A stretch of 64,000 nt of DNA from Candidatus Acidianus copahuensis. GTDB lineage: Archaea; Thermoproteota; Thermoprotei_A; Sulfolobales; Sulfolobaceae. Under the pieces are notes generated by a model that searched no databases, had not been told where the DNA came from, and saw only the letters and a program-made list of their open reading frames with translations. Location: NCBI RefSeq assembly GCF_000632495.1, contig NZ_JFZT01000039.1, positions 238,501 to 302,500 of the forward strand, in the 5' to 3' direction. Below are positions 1-10,511 of this stretch, one piece after another. A program made the position numbers and the translations under genes. Each line of letters begins with the position of its first letter. The first letter of the stretch is position 1.

Positions 1-246
1 AATGCGACTCCAGATCCTTCTTCATTTCCTAGCGAGTGTATAAAAGGAGAAATTGCATTGGACTTCGTGTATCACCCTGTTATTACTCCATTTTTGAAAA
101 TGGCTATGGAAAGAGGCCTGAAGACCATCGACGGACTAAGAATTTTAGTATCTCAGGCTATTGAAGCAGAAAAGATTTGGTTTGGAAAGTCAATAAACGA
201 AGAGGAAGTGGTGAATTACTTATATGCCAGGAAACTCGTTCGGTAA
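1..246 (+). CDS. aroE: Shikimate dehydrogenase, C-terminal part (5' cut by window)
   Basis: NADP-dependent reduction of 3-dehydroshikimate to shikimate. Only the last 81 codons are present; reading from base 1 gives an uninterrupted frame that begins NATPD and continues with the family's C-terminal features (a DFVYHP-type strand, then a helix with LVSQA). The downstream aroC overlaps it by 23 nt, so it is the upstream member of the aromatic amino acid operon. Family and operon position make the identification firm; the start lies outside the window. Confidence 0.9.
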   Translation, partial: NATPDPSSFPSECIKGEIALDFVYHPVITPFLKMAMERGLKTIDGLRILVSQAIEAEKIWFGKSINEEEVVNYLYARKLVR

Positions 247-1396
247 CTTATTTAGGGTAACCACATTTGGGGAAAGTCATGGTCCTGCAGTAGGGGTAAT
301 AATTGACGGAGTCCCTGCAGGGTTGCCACTTACAACGGATGATATAAAGTTTGAACTATCGTTTAGAAGGCCTGGAAGATCTTTAGTTTCAGGTAGGAGA
401 GAAAAAGATGAACCAGAGATCTTAAGTGGAGTGTTTGAGGGTAAGACAACAGGATCTCCAATTGCAGTAGTAGTGAGAAATTCTGATGTAATATCTTCTT
501 TATATGAAGAAATTAAGTACAAGCCAAGGCCTGGACATGCTGACCTTCCATTTATTATGCGTTTTGGTTATGAGAACTGGGATTATAGAGGGGGTGGGAG
601 ATCAAGTGCAAGAGAGACTGTAGGAAGAGTAGCAGCTGCAGCTATAGCTAAGAAGCTACTAATGATTTCCGACACACTAGTCGGTGGGCATCTTATAGCT
701 CTTGGCCCAATTAAACTAGAAGAAAAAGTAGATTTTAACTCAATACTTTGCTCTAAATATAGTTTGGTAAGAGCTAGTACACCTAACTTGGAAGAGAAAT
801 TCAAAGAACTTATAAAACAGGCAACAATTGAAGGAGATAGCTATGGAGGTATTGCGGAAGTAGTTGTCAATAATCCTCCTATCGGAATTGGTGAGCCAGT
901 CTTTGATAAAATTAAGGCAGATTTAGCTAAAGCTATACTTTCTATACCAGCAGTTGTTGGTTTTGAATATGGGTTAGGTTTTAAGGCTGCCGAAATGAAG
1001 GGAAGCGAGACTAATGATGAAATAGTGAATAAGGAAGGTAGGTTAGGATGGAAGGAAAACAAATCTGGAGGAATTCTAGGAGGAATAACGAATGGTGAGC
1101 CAATAGTCTTTAGATGCGCGTTTAAGCCAACTAGCTCTATAAGGAAACTGCAGAAAACTGTTGATTTAAGGACTGGGGAAGAAACTACTATTTCTGTTAT
1201 AGGAAGACATGATCCTGCTGTCGCTATAAGGGGAGTGTCTGTAGCTGAAGCAATGGCTGCCTTAGTATTAGTCGATCATTCAATGAGGTCAGGTATTATT
1301 CCGTTAGTAAAGTTAAGCAGAGAACAAGCTACCGGCATTCAAGAACGTTGGGAGAGGTATGTTAAAGTATGCGGGCATACGGCGGAATCTCGGTAG
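224..1396 (+). CDS. aroC: Chorismate synthase
   Basis: Converts 5-enolpyruvylshikimate-3-phosphate to chorismate using reduced FMN, the last shikimate-pathway step. The 390-residue protein starts [12 protein letters not shown] and carries the N-terminal signature TTFGESHG, the [12 protein letters not shown] loop (around residues 122-133) and the late GRHDP motif, all hallmarks of AroC; length is normal. The ATG lies inside the 3' end of aroE, and the 3' end overlaps aroK by 28 nt, implying tight translational coupling in one aro transcript. Confidence 0.97.
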   Translation: MPGNSFGNLFRVTTFGESHGPAVGVIIDGVPAGLPLTTDDIKFELSFRRPGRSLVSGRREKDEPEILSGVFEGKTTGSPIAVVVRNSDVISSLYEEIKYKPRPGHADLPFIMRFGYENWDYRGGGRSSARETVGRVAAAAIAKKLLMISDTLVGGHLIALGPIKLEEKVDFNSILCSKYSLVRASTPNLEEKFKELIKQATIEGDSYGGIAEVVVNNPPIGIGEPVFDKIKADLAKAILSIPAVVGFEYGLGFKAAEMKGSETNDEIVNKEGRLGWKENKSGGILGGITNGEPIVFRCAFKPTSSIRKLQKTVDLRTGEETTISVIGRHDPAVAIRGVSVAEAMAALVLVDHSMRSGIIPLVKLSREQATGIQERWERYVKVCGHTAESR

Positions 1397-2139
1397 TTAA
1401 TGCGTTACCCTCATGGTACGGTTCTTCGATGGCAATAGATCTTAAGGTAGATGTGTCTATAGAACCAGGAAAATATAAAGGAGATAGTTCATTAATTAAG
1501 GAAATTGTTAGATTTATTAATGAGAAATATGGTATTAATTTTGACGTAAAGATTAATTCTGAGATACCTCAGAAGAGTGGACTTAAGGGAAGTAGCGCAG
1601 TCTCTGTTGCCTTGCTTGCAGAAGTTAGCAAAAAATATGATATACAGATTGATATTCCAAAGATGTCTGCAATACTCTCAATAAAGGCAGGAGTCTCATT
1701 TACGGGTGCACTAGATGATGCAATATCCTCATACTTTGGCGGTATTTCATATACGTATAATAAGGGATTTGAAGTTATAGGAAAGGCTAATCCACCAAAG
1801 GATATAGCTATTTTAGTCTTGCCTCAAGGGAATAGGCCTAATTTTAATCCGTGGGCATTCAGGAATTATTCAACCCTTTTTAGGGAGTTCTTTAGAATAT
1901 CCTTAAATGATCCATTGAAAGCAATGAGGTTAAATGGAATCGCTGTAGGAGAAATACTAGGATATTCAATGAATATAGTTGATGAGTTGTTGAGAAAAGG
2001 AGCTCTTGCTGCTGGAATCTCTGGAAATGGCCCTTCTTATTTTGCAGTTACTAAGGAGGGAGATGAAGGACCTGTAATAGAAGTATTAAATACCATGGGT
2101 AAAGTGATTGTAACTAGGGCAGTTACCCTTGAAGGTTAA
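1369..2139 (+). CDS. aroK: Archaeal shikimate kinase (GHMP superfamily)
   Basis: ATP-dependent phosphorylation of shikimate. At 256 residues it is the archaeal GHMP-kinase type, unrelated to bacterial P-loop AroK. The ATP loop [13 protein letters not shown] (about residues 65-77) fits the GHMP P-x3-G-L-x-S-S-A pattern, and a glycine-rich [13 protein letters not shown] motif lies near the C terminus. It is embedded between aroC and aroA with overlaps on both sides (28 and 11 nt), which confirms the pathway assignment. The ATG at 1369 is inside aroC. Confidence 0.93.
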   Translation: MRAYGGISVVNALPSWYGSSMAIDLKVDVSIEPGKYKGDSSLIKEIVRFINEKYGINFDVKINSEIPQKSGLKGSSAVSVALLAEVSKKYDIQIDIPKMSAILSIKAGVSFTGALDDAISSYFGGISYTYNKGFEVIGKANPPKDIAILVLPQGNRPNFNPWAFRNYSTLFREFFRISLNDPLKAMRLNGIAVGEILGYSMNIVDELLRKGALAAGISGNGPSYFAVTKEGDEGPVIEVLNTMGKVIVTRAVTLEG

Positions 2140-3301
2140 AGTTCATCCTTCCTTAATTGAGGGCAAAATAAAGGCTCCTCCTTCCAAGAGCATAGGGATA
2201 AGACTGATATTCTTATCGCTTCTGACTAAAGTTAATATAAAGATTGAAAACCCTTCAGATGATATTAAGGTTGCACTTGAGGCAGTCAACGCGATTAAAC
2301 AAGGGAGAGATTACATATATCTTGGCGGTTCAGCTACCGCGTTGAGGATGTTAATTCCAATAGTTTCAGCATTAGGAAAGAAGGTTACTCTTGATGGAGA
2401 CGAAACACTTAGGAGAAGACCTCTCGTAACAATATTTAAAGCATTAAAGGGAGTAAAGTTCTCCTCCACTTCACTCCCTCTTACTTTAGAGGGAAAGCTT
2501 GAAAAAGAAATAGAAATAGATGGATGGGAAAGTAGTCAATATATTTCTGGTCTAATATATGCCTACCATATTCTAGGTGGAGGCATGATAAAGATAAACC
2601 CACCACTATCTTCGACAAGTTATATAAGAATGACAATTGATGTATTCAATAAACTAGGTTCAGACGTAAAAATGGAAGATAACATTATATACGTAAATCC
2701 AGGAAACCTTGAACAGTACAATGGGTATGTTCCAGGAGATTTTGCCTTAGCATCGTTTTATGCTATAGCATCTTTGTTAACTGGAGGAAAATTAGAAATA
2801 ACAGGGCTTTATGAACCTCCTAACTACTTTGGAGATCATAGCATTGTTAAGATTCTTTCAAAAATGAATGCCAAGAGTTTCTATAGTGGCTCATGGATTA
2901 TTGAATCCAGTCCGATATATTATCCGGTAACGGTTGACGTTAATGATGCTCCCGATCTTGCTCCATCAATAGCTACAATAGCTTCAATTGCTAAAGGTGT
3001 ATCAGAACTTAAAGGAGTTGAAAGACTTAGAATAAAGGAAAGCGATAGAATATCTACTATTATTTCAACTCTTAAATCATTTAACATTTGCGCTTCCTAT
3101 AAGGAATCTATCATAGTACACGGTGGAAAGCCCCAGTTTGCTTCTATAGTTTGTCCAAAAGATCATAGGATAGCTATGATGGGAGGAGATCTTTCGCTAC
3201 TTAGCGGTGGGGAGATAGAAAAAGCTGAATGTGTGAACAAAAGCAATCCAAAGTTCTGGGAAGACTTAATAATGCTTGGAGGCAAAATAAACATTGCATG
3301 A
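2129..3301 (+). CDS. aroA: 3-phosphoshikimate 1-carboxyvinyltransferase (EPSP synthase)
   Basis: Transfers enolpyruvyl from PEP to shikimate-3-phosphate. The 390-residue protein opens with the substrate-binding [11 protein letters not shown] segment, then the glycine-rich [10 protein letters not shown] loop, the [10 protein letters not shown] segment, and late [11 protein letters not shown] and DHRIAMM motifs, all diagnostic for EPSP synthase. It uses a TTG start inside the aroK 3' end (11-nt overlap) and ends in an ATGA overlap with aroD. Confidence 0.96.
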   Translation: MKVKVHPSLIEGKIKAPPSKSIGIRLIFLSLLTKVNIKIENPSDDIKVALEAVNAIKQGRDYIYLGGSATALRMLIPIVSALGKKVTLDGDETLRRRPLVTIFKALKGVKFSSTSLPLTLEGKLEKEIEIDGWESSQYISGLIYAYHILGGGMIKINPPLSSTSYIRMTIDVFNKLGSDVKMEDNIIYVNPGNLEQYNGYVPGDFALASFYAIASLLTGGKLEITGLYEPPNYFGDHSIVKILSKMNAKSFYSGSWIIESSPIYYPVTVDVNDAPDLAPSIATIASIAKGVSELKGVERLRIKESDRISTIISTLKSFNICASYKESIIVHGGKPQFASIVCPKDHRIAMMGGDLSLLSGGEIEKAECVNKSNPKFWEDLIMLGGKINIA

Positions 3302-3924
3302 AGCCTTTAGTAGTAGCTTCTTTGCCTATTAGGACAAGGGCGGATTTCAGTAAGGTTGATCAAATAAATTCTGATTTAGTAGAGTTAAGACTAGACTATA
3401 TGAATGAACCGTATGTTGATACTGATTTCATTAAAGGGCATTTAAGGAAATTGTTGGTAACAATTAGAGATAAAAATGAAGGAGGTGTAAATCCCATTAG
3501 CGACGAGTTGAAAAGGAAAATTTTAAGATCGCTTGATGAACTAGGAGTACTTTATGATGTTGAGGCATCTTTCTTAAAGAGGAATAATGTTAACTATAAG
3601 GGAAAAGTAGTTTCTGTACACTACTTTAATACAGTGCCTAATTTCCAAGAGGTAAAGGAAATCTTGGAAAAATACAGTAAAGACGCTTTTACAGTAAAGG
3701 TAGCAATAACAGGTAAAGATAACTATAGGGAATTTTTAGGTAAGGTCTCAAGTTTTGATAATGTTACAATAGTTCCAATGGGTGTAGATCCAATAGAAAG
3801 GATAGCCTTTTCGTTGTTGAACTCGAAACTAATTTATGCCCATGCAGGAGAATCAACTGCTCCAGGTCAGATGGATTATTGCACAGTTAATAGAATTCTA
3901 TCATGTATATTTAACTCGAAGTGA
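3298..3924 (+). CDS. aroD: 3-dehydroquinate dehydratase, type I
   Basis: Dehydrates 3-dehydroquinate to 3-dehydroshikimate through a Schiff-base lysine. I start it at the ATG overlapping the aroA stop (ATGA), giving 208 residues beginning [10 protein letters not shown]; a longer frame from 3229 exists but would overlap aroA by about 70 nt. The motifs [15 protein letters not shown], and FTVKVAI (with the likely Schiff-base lysine) fit the type I (beta/alpha)8 family. Last gene of the aro cluster seen here; it converges on the Rieske gene with a 14-bp tail-to-tail overlap. Confidence 0.93.
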   Translation: MKPLVVASLPIRTRADFSKVDQINSDLVELRLDYMNEPYVDTDFIKGHLRKLLVTIRDKNEGGVNPISDELKRKILRSLDELGVLYDVEASFLKRNNVNYKGKVVSVHYFNTVPNFQEVKEILEKYSKDAFTVKVAITGKDNYREFLGKVSSFDNVTIVPMGVDPIERIAFSLLNSKLIYAHAGESTAPGQMDYCTVNRILSCIFNSK

Positions 3925-4228
3925 TTTTTAATAAATTTCCATCTGTAATTACCTTAAAGATTTTTAGTGATTTCTTTGAGGCACCCTTTATTGGTTTTCC
4001 ATCTAAAATGGAAAAGTGAGAGAAGTGACATTGACATACAATCTCTTCTCTTATTAGGACTCCATATTTTTCCAAATCACAACCTAAATGTGGACATTTT
4101 GCTTCAGTCGCAATATATTTATCTCCACCGAGATATATGAGTAAAACTTCCCCCTCTTCTGTTTTGATCTTTTTCTTTTCCCCTGGCTTCATTTCTGGTT
4201 TAGCTATCGCAATCAATGGATATCCCAA
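3911..4228 (-). CDS. Small Rieske-type [2Fe-2S] ferredoxin
   Basis: Soluble electron carrier of 105 residues. The cluster ligands are visible as C45-x-H47 (CPHLGC) and C65-x2-H68 (CQCHFSHF), the two-Cys two-His Rieske pattern; there is no membrane helix, so it resembles the ferredoxin-like domains of dioxygenase systems rather than the cytochrome-bound Rieske. The start is a TTG; an A/T box at about 4249-4257 lies 21-30 nt upstream, consistent with a leaderless transcript. The partner reductase or oxygenase is not adjacent, so the physiological role is unknown. Confidence 0.88.
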   Translation of the reverse strand: MGYPLIAIAKPEMKPGEKKKIKTEEGEVLLIYLGGDKYIATEAKCPHLGCDLEKYGVLIREEIVCQCHFSHFSILDGKPIKGASKKSLKIFKVITDGNLLKITSS

Positions 4229-4270
4229 TTAAGGAGAGATATATACACGGATAAAAAATTCTATTATGAA

Positions 4271-5365
4271 TTACCCTAACATAAATGTCTGGGCTTCTAC
4301 TTCATCGTTAATTCTTGCCTTGGTCAAGGTCAAGGGGTCAACTTCACAGGATCTAATGTGACTCCCACTACCGCGGAAAAACGTTTAGAAAACCAAATAG
4401 AAAACGGTCAGGCGTTATAACAGCACCTTTTACAGACGAAAGTCCTCTGCGAAAGAGGAATTTCATTTTTCCATGTAACCACAACGTGAATAAGTTCTAG
4501 AGTAGTTGCAGGATTAACCAATTTCACCTCTTCCCATTCTTCATCTATCAAGTGAATATCTCCTCATCTCGTAAAAACCGATGTCAGTAAGTGAAGGTAA
4601 AAGAGACTTATAGAACGTGAAACAAGTTTTTACTTAACTTTTTATATTCTCCATAGCCAACGTGTTATAGTTCTTAGCGTTATACTTCCCTATCTCGAAG
4701 TTAAGTCACGAAGGAAGCTAACTTGATTCAAAAGTCCTGGTTATTTTTACTTTCGCTTTCTCAAAGTTTTTAGATCCCTTAACTTTCCTAGGTAGTGATT
4801 TGTGAAGTATCTTCAACTTTCTGATAGTTTCTCATGCCTTCCATGGTTTTCCACGTAATTATTGATTTTGTGAGTAGTCTATACACACCAACATCACTAC
4901 CAAAGCGTTTGTTTATTAAAATGTCTCTGTTCACTCTAACTTTGAAGTCACCTAGATGAGATAGGTGAAGGATATTTAACTTTCTTTTTGTCTTTAAATT
5001 TCCAACCGCTTTACGGGTGTAAACTAGAGAGTAAAACTTACCCAGAGTATTTTCCTCTGGAAAATTCGCTTATCTCTCTAGGAACCTTTCTAGTGATTCA
5101 TGAAAAACACTCAGCAACAGCTTGCGCTACTTGAGAGAAAAGTTTTTGACATTCATTCTACTGTTTCTCTCAGGTGTAGAGCTATCTGTTTTAGTTCTGT
5201 CTTGCTTAATCCCTTTTCACCTCGTTTATAGAAGTAGAATGATACCCACGTTAATGTATTATACATCTCACGCGCAAACTGGCCAGGCTTTTAACATCCT
5301 TAATGTTTTCCATCCGCATAAGATCCAAACCGGAATGCTACAGTGGACGCAGATATCAAATTAAA
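4271..5365 (-). pseudogene. Decayed IS200/IS605 OrfB (TnpB) gene, copy A
   Basis: No intact gene lies in this 1.1-kb stretch, but fragments on the minus strand, in shifting frames, read as a TnpB protein from N to C terminus: [47 protein letters not shown], a zinc-finger remnant YSRCGYMEK, and a C-terminal tail DEVEAQTFMLG ending at the TAA at 4271. The order and spacing match the OrfB family (RuvC-like domain then Zn ribbon). Many stops and frameshifts show it is long dead. No tnpA is visible. Confidence 0.82.
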
Positions 5366-5393
5366 AATAGCTTATAAATTCGCGTCAATTCAT

Positions 5394-5408
5394 CCCTCCG
5401 TGGGAGGG
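5394..5408. repeat. Terminal hairpin of the TnpB element A
   Basis: A perfect 6-bp stem (CCCTCC / GGAGGG) with a GTG loop, just outside the 5' end of the copy-A tnpB relic. A hairpin of the same design (CCTCC-AGA-GGAGG) precedes element D at 36537, so I read it as the subterminal hairpin of an IS200/IS605-type left end. From 5409 to 5677 I see only A/T-rich DNA. Confidence 0.6.
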
Positions 5409-5677
5409 GGTACTCTTGACTCTTTTCCATAAAGTCCTAAATCTTAGCATTCATTTGGCACGACATTAGATTGATTGTTTTTTATATCTTTATTTTTTTA
5501 ATATTAATAGAAAATATTATTTTTATGTTTCTAGCTCTTACTATTTTAGAGAAAACTAATGTTTTACGTATATAACTTAGTTATTAACTAAGTTATAATT
5601 CTTCCTCAGTTACATAAGCCATTTGAAGATAAGATTTTATAATGTTAAAACAGTTACATATATTAGTGGTATTCAGA

Positions 5678-5965
5678 ATGTCAAGTATAAAAGAAGTTTA
5701 CAAATCAAAGGTTGACTATAGAATTATGGAAATCGCTAATAGTTCTCCTAGTACAGAGATTTTAGCTACTGTTATCCTTAATTCTCCACCCTCAGAGGAT
5801 ATTATTAAGCAAGTTGGTGATGTCAAAGTAGAAAAGACCTTTAATTTTATGCAAACCATAAAAGTGAGGGGAAAGGCTAAAGACGTTGTAAGTCTAGCGG
5901 AAAAAGAATTCGTAACTTATATTATGTTAGATGAAATACTTGTAAAGAACGAAGAGTGGATTTAA
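5678..5965 (+). CDS. Small protein of unknown function upstream of XPD
   Basis: A 95-residue protein from the ATG at 5678 (an in-frame upstream ATG at 5642 would add 12 hydrophobic residues and looks less likely). No recognised family signature. The alternating strand/helix pattern, with the segment AEKEFVTYIMLDEILVKNEEWI at the end, loosely recalls small ferredoxin-like folds such as protease-propeptide (I9) domains, but this is only an impression. Its stop overlaps the xpd GTG start by 10 nt, so the two are probably translated together and may be functionally linked. Confidence 0.7.
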   Translation: MSSIKEVYKSKVDYRIMEIANSSPSTEILATVILNSPPSEDIIKQVGDVKVEKTFNFMQTIKVRGKAKDVVSLAEKEFVTYIMLDEILVKNEEWI

Positions 5966-7572
5966 GGAATTGGCAAGCAAAGTTAAAAGATAAAGTAAAG
6001 GTACAATTAAAAGAAGGATTTTTAGTAGCCTTACAAGCGCCTACAGGAAGTGGTAAGTCTCTCTTTTCAATTCTTGTTTCTCTAGAAGTTAAGGATAAAG
6101 TACTATATCTTGTTAGAACTCAAAACGAGATTTACCCTGCATATAGAGAGACAGTTAGACTAGGTAGAAGGTTTAGCTTCATTGTAGGTAAAACTACTGC
6201 TTGCCCTTTAGCCTCAGAAGATGTTGATCCTGAAGATATAAATTGTAAATATTGTGAATTATTCACCTCAACAAATGTATATGTGGATCAACCACCGTTT
6301 AGTTTTTTGAATAAATTAAAGGAAAATGGTATTAAAGAAGGATTTTGTCCTTATTATTCGCTATTTTCTTCGATGGAACAAGCTGAAGTAATTGCGATGA
6401 CCTATCCATATATATTTATCCCTAGGTTAAGAGAATCCTTAAGTCTTGATCTTTCACAATATGTTTTAATAATAGATGAAGCTCATAATTTGGATAAGGT
6501 AAATGATCTAGATGAAGTCAGACTAACTCATGGGACAATAGAAGGTGCAATAAAACAATCCGGCAATGATACTGTCAAAAGTTATTTAGATAAACTAAAG
6601 TCCCAAGTGTCTAAGCTTGTGTATCCCGACGAAAAATATATAAAGATAGATAGTCCATTAACGTTAGACGAGGATGTATTAGAACTCTTTGAGGAAGAAT
6701 ATGAGAGTATTAGGGATAAGATGGTAAAAGAGAAAAAAATAAGAAAGATTTATGTCGGTTCTATTCTTAAGTTTTTCAAAAAGCAGGGGCAAATATTCTC
6801 CTACAAGGGTAGTTTAGTTAAAAAAGAGATCCTATCTTCAGTTTTTACTTCCTTTCTTAATGACGAGAAAGTATCAGTTCTACTGATGTCTGGTACATTA
6901 CAGCCAAAGGAATATCTTGAAAAAGTTCTTGGAATAACAAGAAAAATATACTATGTGGATGTTGAAAAGGAGGTAAGGGAAAGAATTACAGGAACACATG
7001 ATTGTTTTATTGCTTCCGATGTAACTTCAGCTTTCTCCAGAAGGGGGAAAGAGATGTGGAAGAAATACGCCAGTTATCTTCTTAAGATATATTACCAGGC
7101 TAAAGAAAACGTTCTTTCAGTCTTCCCTAGCTATAGCATAATGGAAGATGTAATGAGCCTTTTATCAATTCCGAAATTTGTTGAAGGTGAAAGAAGTAAC
7201 ATAGAACAAGTACTTAATTTAAAGGAGAAAACTCTCATTGCTGCAGTAGCTAGAGGTAAGTTGACTGAAGGAATAGAGATAACGGATAAAGGGAAGAGCT
7301 TAATTTCAGACGTAATTTTAGCAGGCATCCCTTATCCTTCCATAGACGATTATTTTAAGATGCAGGCCGATGCAATAAAAAGGATAACTAAAACTGATAT
7401 AACGGACTTAGTAATAAGAACTCAAGCAGTGATAGCAGTCAAGCAAGCCATAGGAAGGGCTATTAGAGATCCATCAGATAGAGTTAATGTATGGCTTTTA
7501 GACAAAAGATATGAGACTACTTGGTGGAAAGGAAAAGTAAATTGCTTTAACCCGAAAAAAGTAAGACTATAA
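5956..7572 (+). CDS. xpd: XPD/Rad3-type 5'-3' DNA helicase with Fe-S cluster
   Basis: ATP-dependent 5'-3' helicase of superfamily 2, orthologous to the helicase of nucleotide excision repair. Walker A APTGSGKS lies near residues 28-35 and the Walker B DEAH box at 174-177 (LIIDEAHN). Four cysteines at 83, 97, 100 and 131 are spaced as the [4Fe-4S] ligands of archaeal XPD. C-terminal helicase motifs VSVLLMSGTL and QAIGRAIRDP (motif VI) are intact. The 538-residue length matches crenarchaeal XPD. GTG start overlapping the preceding small ORF; a thioredoxin-fold gene follows after 1 nt. Confidence 0.96.
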   Translation: MDLRNWQAKLKDKVKVQLKEGFLVALQAPTGSGKSLFSILVSLEVKDKVLYLVRTQNEIYPAYRETVRLGRRFSFIVGKTTACPLASEDVDPEDINCKYCELFTSTNVYVDQPPFSFLNKLKENGIKEGFCPYYSLFSSMEQAEVIAMTYPYIFIPRLRESLSLDLSQYVLIIDEAHNLDKVNDLDEVRLTHGTIEGAIKQSGNDTVKSYLDKLKSQVSKLVYPDEKYIKIDSPLTLDEDVLELFEEEYESIRDKMVKEKKIRKIYVGSILKFFKKQGQIFSYKGSLVKKEILSSVFTSFLNDEKVSVLLMSGTLQPKEYLEKVLGITRKIYYVDVEKEVRERITGTHDCFIASDVTSAFSRRGKEMWKKYASYLLKIYYQAKENVLSVFPSYSIMEDVMSLLSIPKFVEGERSNIEQVLNLKEKTLIAAVARGKLTEGIEITDKGKSLISDVILAGIPYPSIDDYFKMQADAIKRITKTDITDLVIRTQAVIAVKQAIGRAIRDPSDRVNVWLLDKRYETTWWKGKVNCFNPKKVRL

Positions 7573-7573
7573 T

Positions 7574-8356
7574 GTGAATGTGGAAATATTTACTCATAAA
7601 AACTGTACTGAATGTAGTCTTCTATTAGAATTTCTTGAACAGAAAGGATTGTTAGGAAAAGTAAAGGTAATTGATACTGAACTTTATCCGTTCATAGCAT
7701 TAGAGAGAGGAGTAATATCGACCCCATCAGTTTTTATTGATGGAAAACTTATCTACGCTGGCACTGTAGATTTTGAAGAATTTGCAAGTTTACTTTCTGG
7801 AAATAAGGTAGAAAAAAGAATAGACAAGGAAGATTTAGCAGATAAACTAATGTATGGGATAACGGATTCTTTCGCTGCAACAGCCTGGATTTACGTTAAC
7901 AGAGACTTTGACTCGTTTATGGCGCAAAAGGATTTCGTTAAAGCAGTAACTGGGTTAGTCTTAGTAGAGAATAATGATGAGGCATATGAGTATCTAAGAA
8001 ATATCATGATAAAAGAAGGTGAAAAGTACTTATCTAAGTGGGAGGAACGTATGATAAGGAATATTTCGTCTAATTTTATTAGAGAGCTTTATTGGCTCTA
8101 TGGTATAAAATTAAACGTTAAGGAAGTGATGGAGAAATATCCTCTTGAAACCTTTGCTCATTGGTTAATGGTCAGAGGAGGGGCTGTAGGAAGAGTGGGC
8201 CTTAGAATTCATAATTTAACAGAAAAAGATTTACTTGAAAGAGTAAAAAAGATTTACATTTTCACGCTAACTAATTATGATACGTTATGGGAAAAAGTTA
8301 AGAAAGAACAGGATGCGATTTCACCAAAGGAGGCTGAAAGGTATTTATCATTATAA
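7574..8356 (+). CDS. Thioredoxin-fold protein with C-terminal helical domain
   Basis: 260 residues starting at GTG. The first 80 residues form a glutaredoxin/thioredoxin-like domain with the redox pair CTEC (residues 13-16) and a TPSVFIDGKLIYAG strand-turn containing the expected cis-proline. The remaining 180 residues are mostly helical and not recognised; the LFT-like redox function therefore may serve a specific partner. It directly follows xpd, suggesting co-transcription, but no biochemical link is known to me. Confidence 0.75.
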   Translation: MNVEIFTHKNCTECSLLLEFLEQKGLLGKVKVIDTELYPFIALERGVISTPSVFIDGKLIYAGTVDFEEFASLLSGNKVEKRIDKEDLADKLMYGITDSFAATAWIYVNRDFDSFMAQKDFVKAVTGLVLVENNDEAYEYLRNIMIKEGEKYLSKWEERMIRNISSNFIRELYWLYGIKLNVKEVMEKYPLETFAHWLMVRGGAVGRVGLRIHNLTEKDLLERVKKIYIFTLTNYDTLWEKVKKEQDAISPKEAERYLSL

Positions 8357-8418
8357 CTCTTGTTCGTTTAAAATGTTAAGATTTCTTAAGTTGGTTATTT
8401 CTAAATCATATTATAAAT

Positions 8419-8428
8419 ACTTTTAAAA
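8419..8428 (+). promoter_or_regulatory. TATA-like box upstream of the TusA-like gene
   Basis: CTTTTAAAAT centred about 27 nt before the ATG at 8451. The spacing matches the archaeal TATA-to-start distance for a leaderless mRNA. Confidence 0.5.
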
Positions 8429-8450
8429 TCTATCCAGCGAATCTCATTTT

Positions 8451-8672
8451 ATGTCAACTCAGCTTGATTTGAGAGGGAAATCGTGTGACGAATTCATAAT
8501 GGAACTATCAAAGTATTTGATATCTCTTAAACCAGGAGAATCAATAACAGTAATAACGGATCCCGATAGAATACTATGTACGCATCAGCTCTTACGTAAT
8601 GCTCCCCGATATTTATTTAAGGGGGATATTAAGGGTGATCATGCAGAGATAATTATAAGGAGATTAAGGTAG
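8451..8672 (+). CDS. TusA/SirA-fold small protein with atypical active site
   Basis: 73 residues with the TusA-like order: strand LDLRGKSC, long helix [10 protein letters not shown], then ITVITDP. The predicted sulfur-carrying cysteine is present (C13), but the family CPxP motif is replaced by CDEF, so sulfur relay cannot be assumed. It has its own TATA-like box and converges on the large membrane protein gene with a 9-bp overlap. A second, canonical CPEP TusA is at 58842-59111. Confidence 0.78.
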   Translation: MSTQLDLRGKSCDEFIMELSKYLISLKPGESITVITDPDRILCTHQLLRNAPRYLFKGDIKGDHAEIIIRRLR

Positions 8673-10511
8673 GCAAATTCTTTCCCCTTTTATAACTGTC
8701 TTTGTCCCCTTAACATTAAACCACTCTGACACGTATGTTGAAAGCTTAGAATTAATACCGATGTTTTCAAGGCTTATGCATTTCTCTTCATATAGCTTAT
8801 CAGTTAGAAGTTCAGTATTATCCTCTAATATCTCAAGAAGTGCTATTATTGCTTCTTTATTTTTAATTATATCCGAGGCATCGTTCAATTTTGCAGAAAG
8901 GTTCATTACAAATAACATCTTATCACAAAGTGTTGAATCTTCTGATAGATTTTCTTTAATTGTCTTACATGATTCTAGTGAAGATGATATAGATGGTAAT
9001 TTTCCTTTTTTAATAATCTTCTCTAGTTCATTAATAAGATAATCAGTATATTCCCCTATTAGAGAAAGCAGATCTTTCATCGTTTCATAAAGTTTGTTTA
9101 AATCCTGAATAGCAAAATTATCCTGATGAATATCGTTTATACGTTTAGATATTTCGAGTTTCTTTTGTTCATTACCAGGCATATTTATAACGCTAACTAC
9201 TTGAATTTCCGCATTATGACATGAGATCAATTCATTCATAAGTTGCTTATCTGAAAATAAAGGTACTATGTCACCAAGTGCCCTATAATCGACTATATAG
9301 AACTTGTTAAATTTCTTTCCGGTTATTTTCTCTAAGTTTTCAACCGCTGTATTTATTTGATTAAGAGCAAAGCCTACGTTCTTATTAATCTCTAAGATTA
9401 ATCTTTGAATATAATCTATCCCTGCCTCCTTTAATTTAAATTTGTCCTTCGGATACTGTAATTCATCCATCAGAATACCTACTTTTTTTAGTTTAACAAC
9501 TATATTATTATATTCTACGACAGTACTGAAAATAACGTCATTTATACTTTTTTCGATGTCTGAAATCTCATTATTTATTTTATCATTTAGAGCTGATATA
9601 CATTTTATATCTTTACATTCCTCAATTTCTTTTTCAGCTGCAATTAAGTTGTTTTGACCTTGCGAAACTATATCTTTTACATTTTCTTCGAATTCACTAA
9701 TTAGTTTTATTCTTCCTAGTTGTGTTAGGTAATCCTCTATTTCTTCTCTTAAATTTTCAGTTTCAAAGGATACTTTTTCTCGAGTAACTTTATTTTTATA
9801 TAGTAATTCAACAGATATAAAAATTGTATTTATAACTAAAGCAATTATTGAGATTATTATAACTGTCAGATTAGGAACGTATGTAGTATTCAGCAAGAGT
9901 GAAGCACCAAATATACTAGGAATTATTCCTACAATGCTGAAATAGTTCCTTAGCCCAAATATAATAGAAGCTATGAATAGGAGAGCTATACTAATTATGG
10001 AATAAATTAGTGGTGAAGTTATATCTATACTATTTGGATTTATATCTTTTAATGCTAGGTAAATGAAAGGTATTGAAGAAACGAGGTTTATTATGCTCTG
10101 TTTTTTCTCAGATATACCAGATAATAAGAGAAAAGGAGTTAGAGGTATACTAAAAATAGCTAGGGCTGTAATAAAACCTTGAACAGTGTTAAATTTTACT
10201 TCTACTATGAGAGGTACTAAGAACACTAAAATAATAAATATAACACCATATAGTAATCCCTCAATTGTTGTATTAAAATTCTGATAAAGGTATTGAATTG
10301 ATATAAATAAGACCATGGCAGGCGCCATAATTTGAGGTAAGGCTCCTGAAACTATCGCAATAAGAGGTATCCCAAGATATATATAGTTAGTTAGGCCGAA
10401 ATGTAAAAGAATCAGGTAAATCAGCAATGAATTAAGTAGTGCTACTATTACTCTTTCAATCCACTTTTCAACTTTAATTGTTACTTCTTCTGCGAGGTTG
10501 TCTTTGCTCAT
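8664..10511 (-). CDS. Multi-pass membrane protein with long cytoplasmic coiled-coil domain
   Basis: 615 residues. The N-terminal part (about residues 18-235) holds some seven or eight hydrophobic segments; the remaining 370 residues are charged, mostly helical and coiled-coil-like, with scattered cysteines (for example ECKDIKC around 285). I do not recognise a family. The layout resembles a membrane-anchored sensor or scaffold, but no catalytic motif is visible. It is a single gene, with non-coding DNA on its 5' side. Confidence 0.8.
   Translation of the reverse strand: MSKDNLAEEVTIKVEKWIERVIVALLNSLLIYLILLHFGLTNYIYLGIPLIAIVSGALPQIMAPAMVLFISIQYLYQNFNTTIEGLLYGVIFIILVFLVPLIVEVKFNTVQGFITALAIFSIPLTPFLLLSGISEKKQSIINLVSSIPFIYLALKDINPNSIDITSPLIYSIISIALLFIASIIFGLRNYFSIVGIIPSIFGASLLLNTTYVPNLTVIIISIIALVINTIFISVELLYKNKVTREKVSFETENLREEIEDYLTQLGRIKLISEFEENVKDIVSQGQNNLIAAEKEIEECKDIKCISALNDKINNEISDIEKSINDVIFSTVVEYNNIVVKLKKVGILMDELQYPKDKFKLKEAGIDYIQRLILEINKNVGFALNQINTAVENLEKITGKKFNKFYIVDYRALGDIVPLFSDKQLMNELISCHNAEIQVVSVINMPGNEQKKLEISKRINDIHQDNFAIQDLNKLYETMKDLLSLIGEYTDYLINELEKIIKKGKLPSISSSLESCKTIKENLSEDSTLCDKMLFVMNLSAKLNDASDIIKNKEAIIALLEILEDNTELLTDKLYEEKCISLENIGINSKLSTYVSEWFNVKGTKTVIKGERICLP

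Noticed and set aside
3229..3297. Longer N terminus for aroD
   Set aside because: It lies inside aroA and the ATG at 3298 gives the normal length and overlap.
5122..5364. Plus-strand 80-codon frame
   Set aside because: It is antisense to the TnpB remnant on the minus strand.
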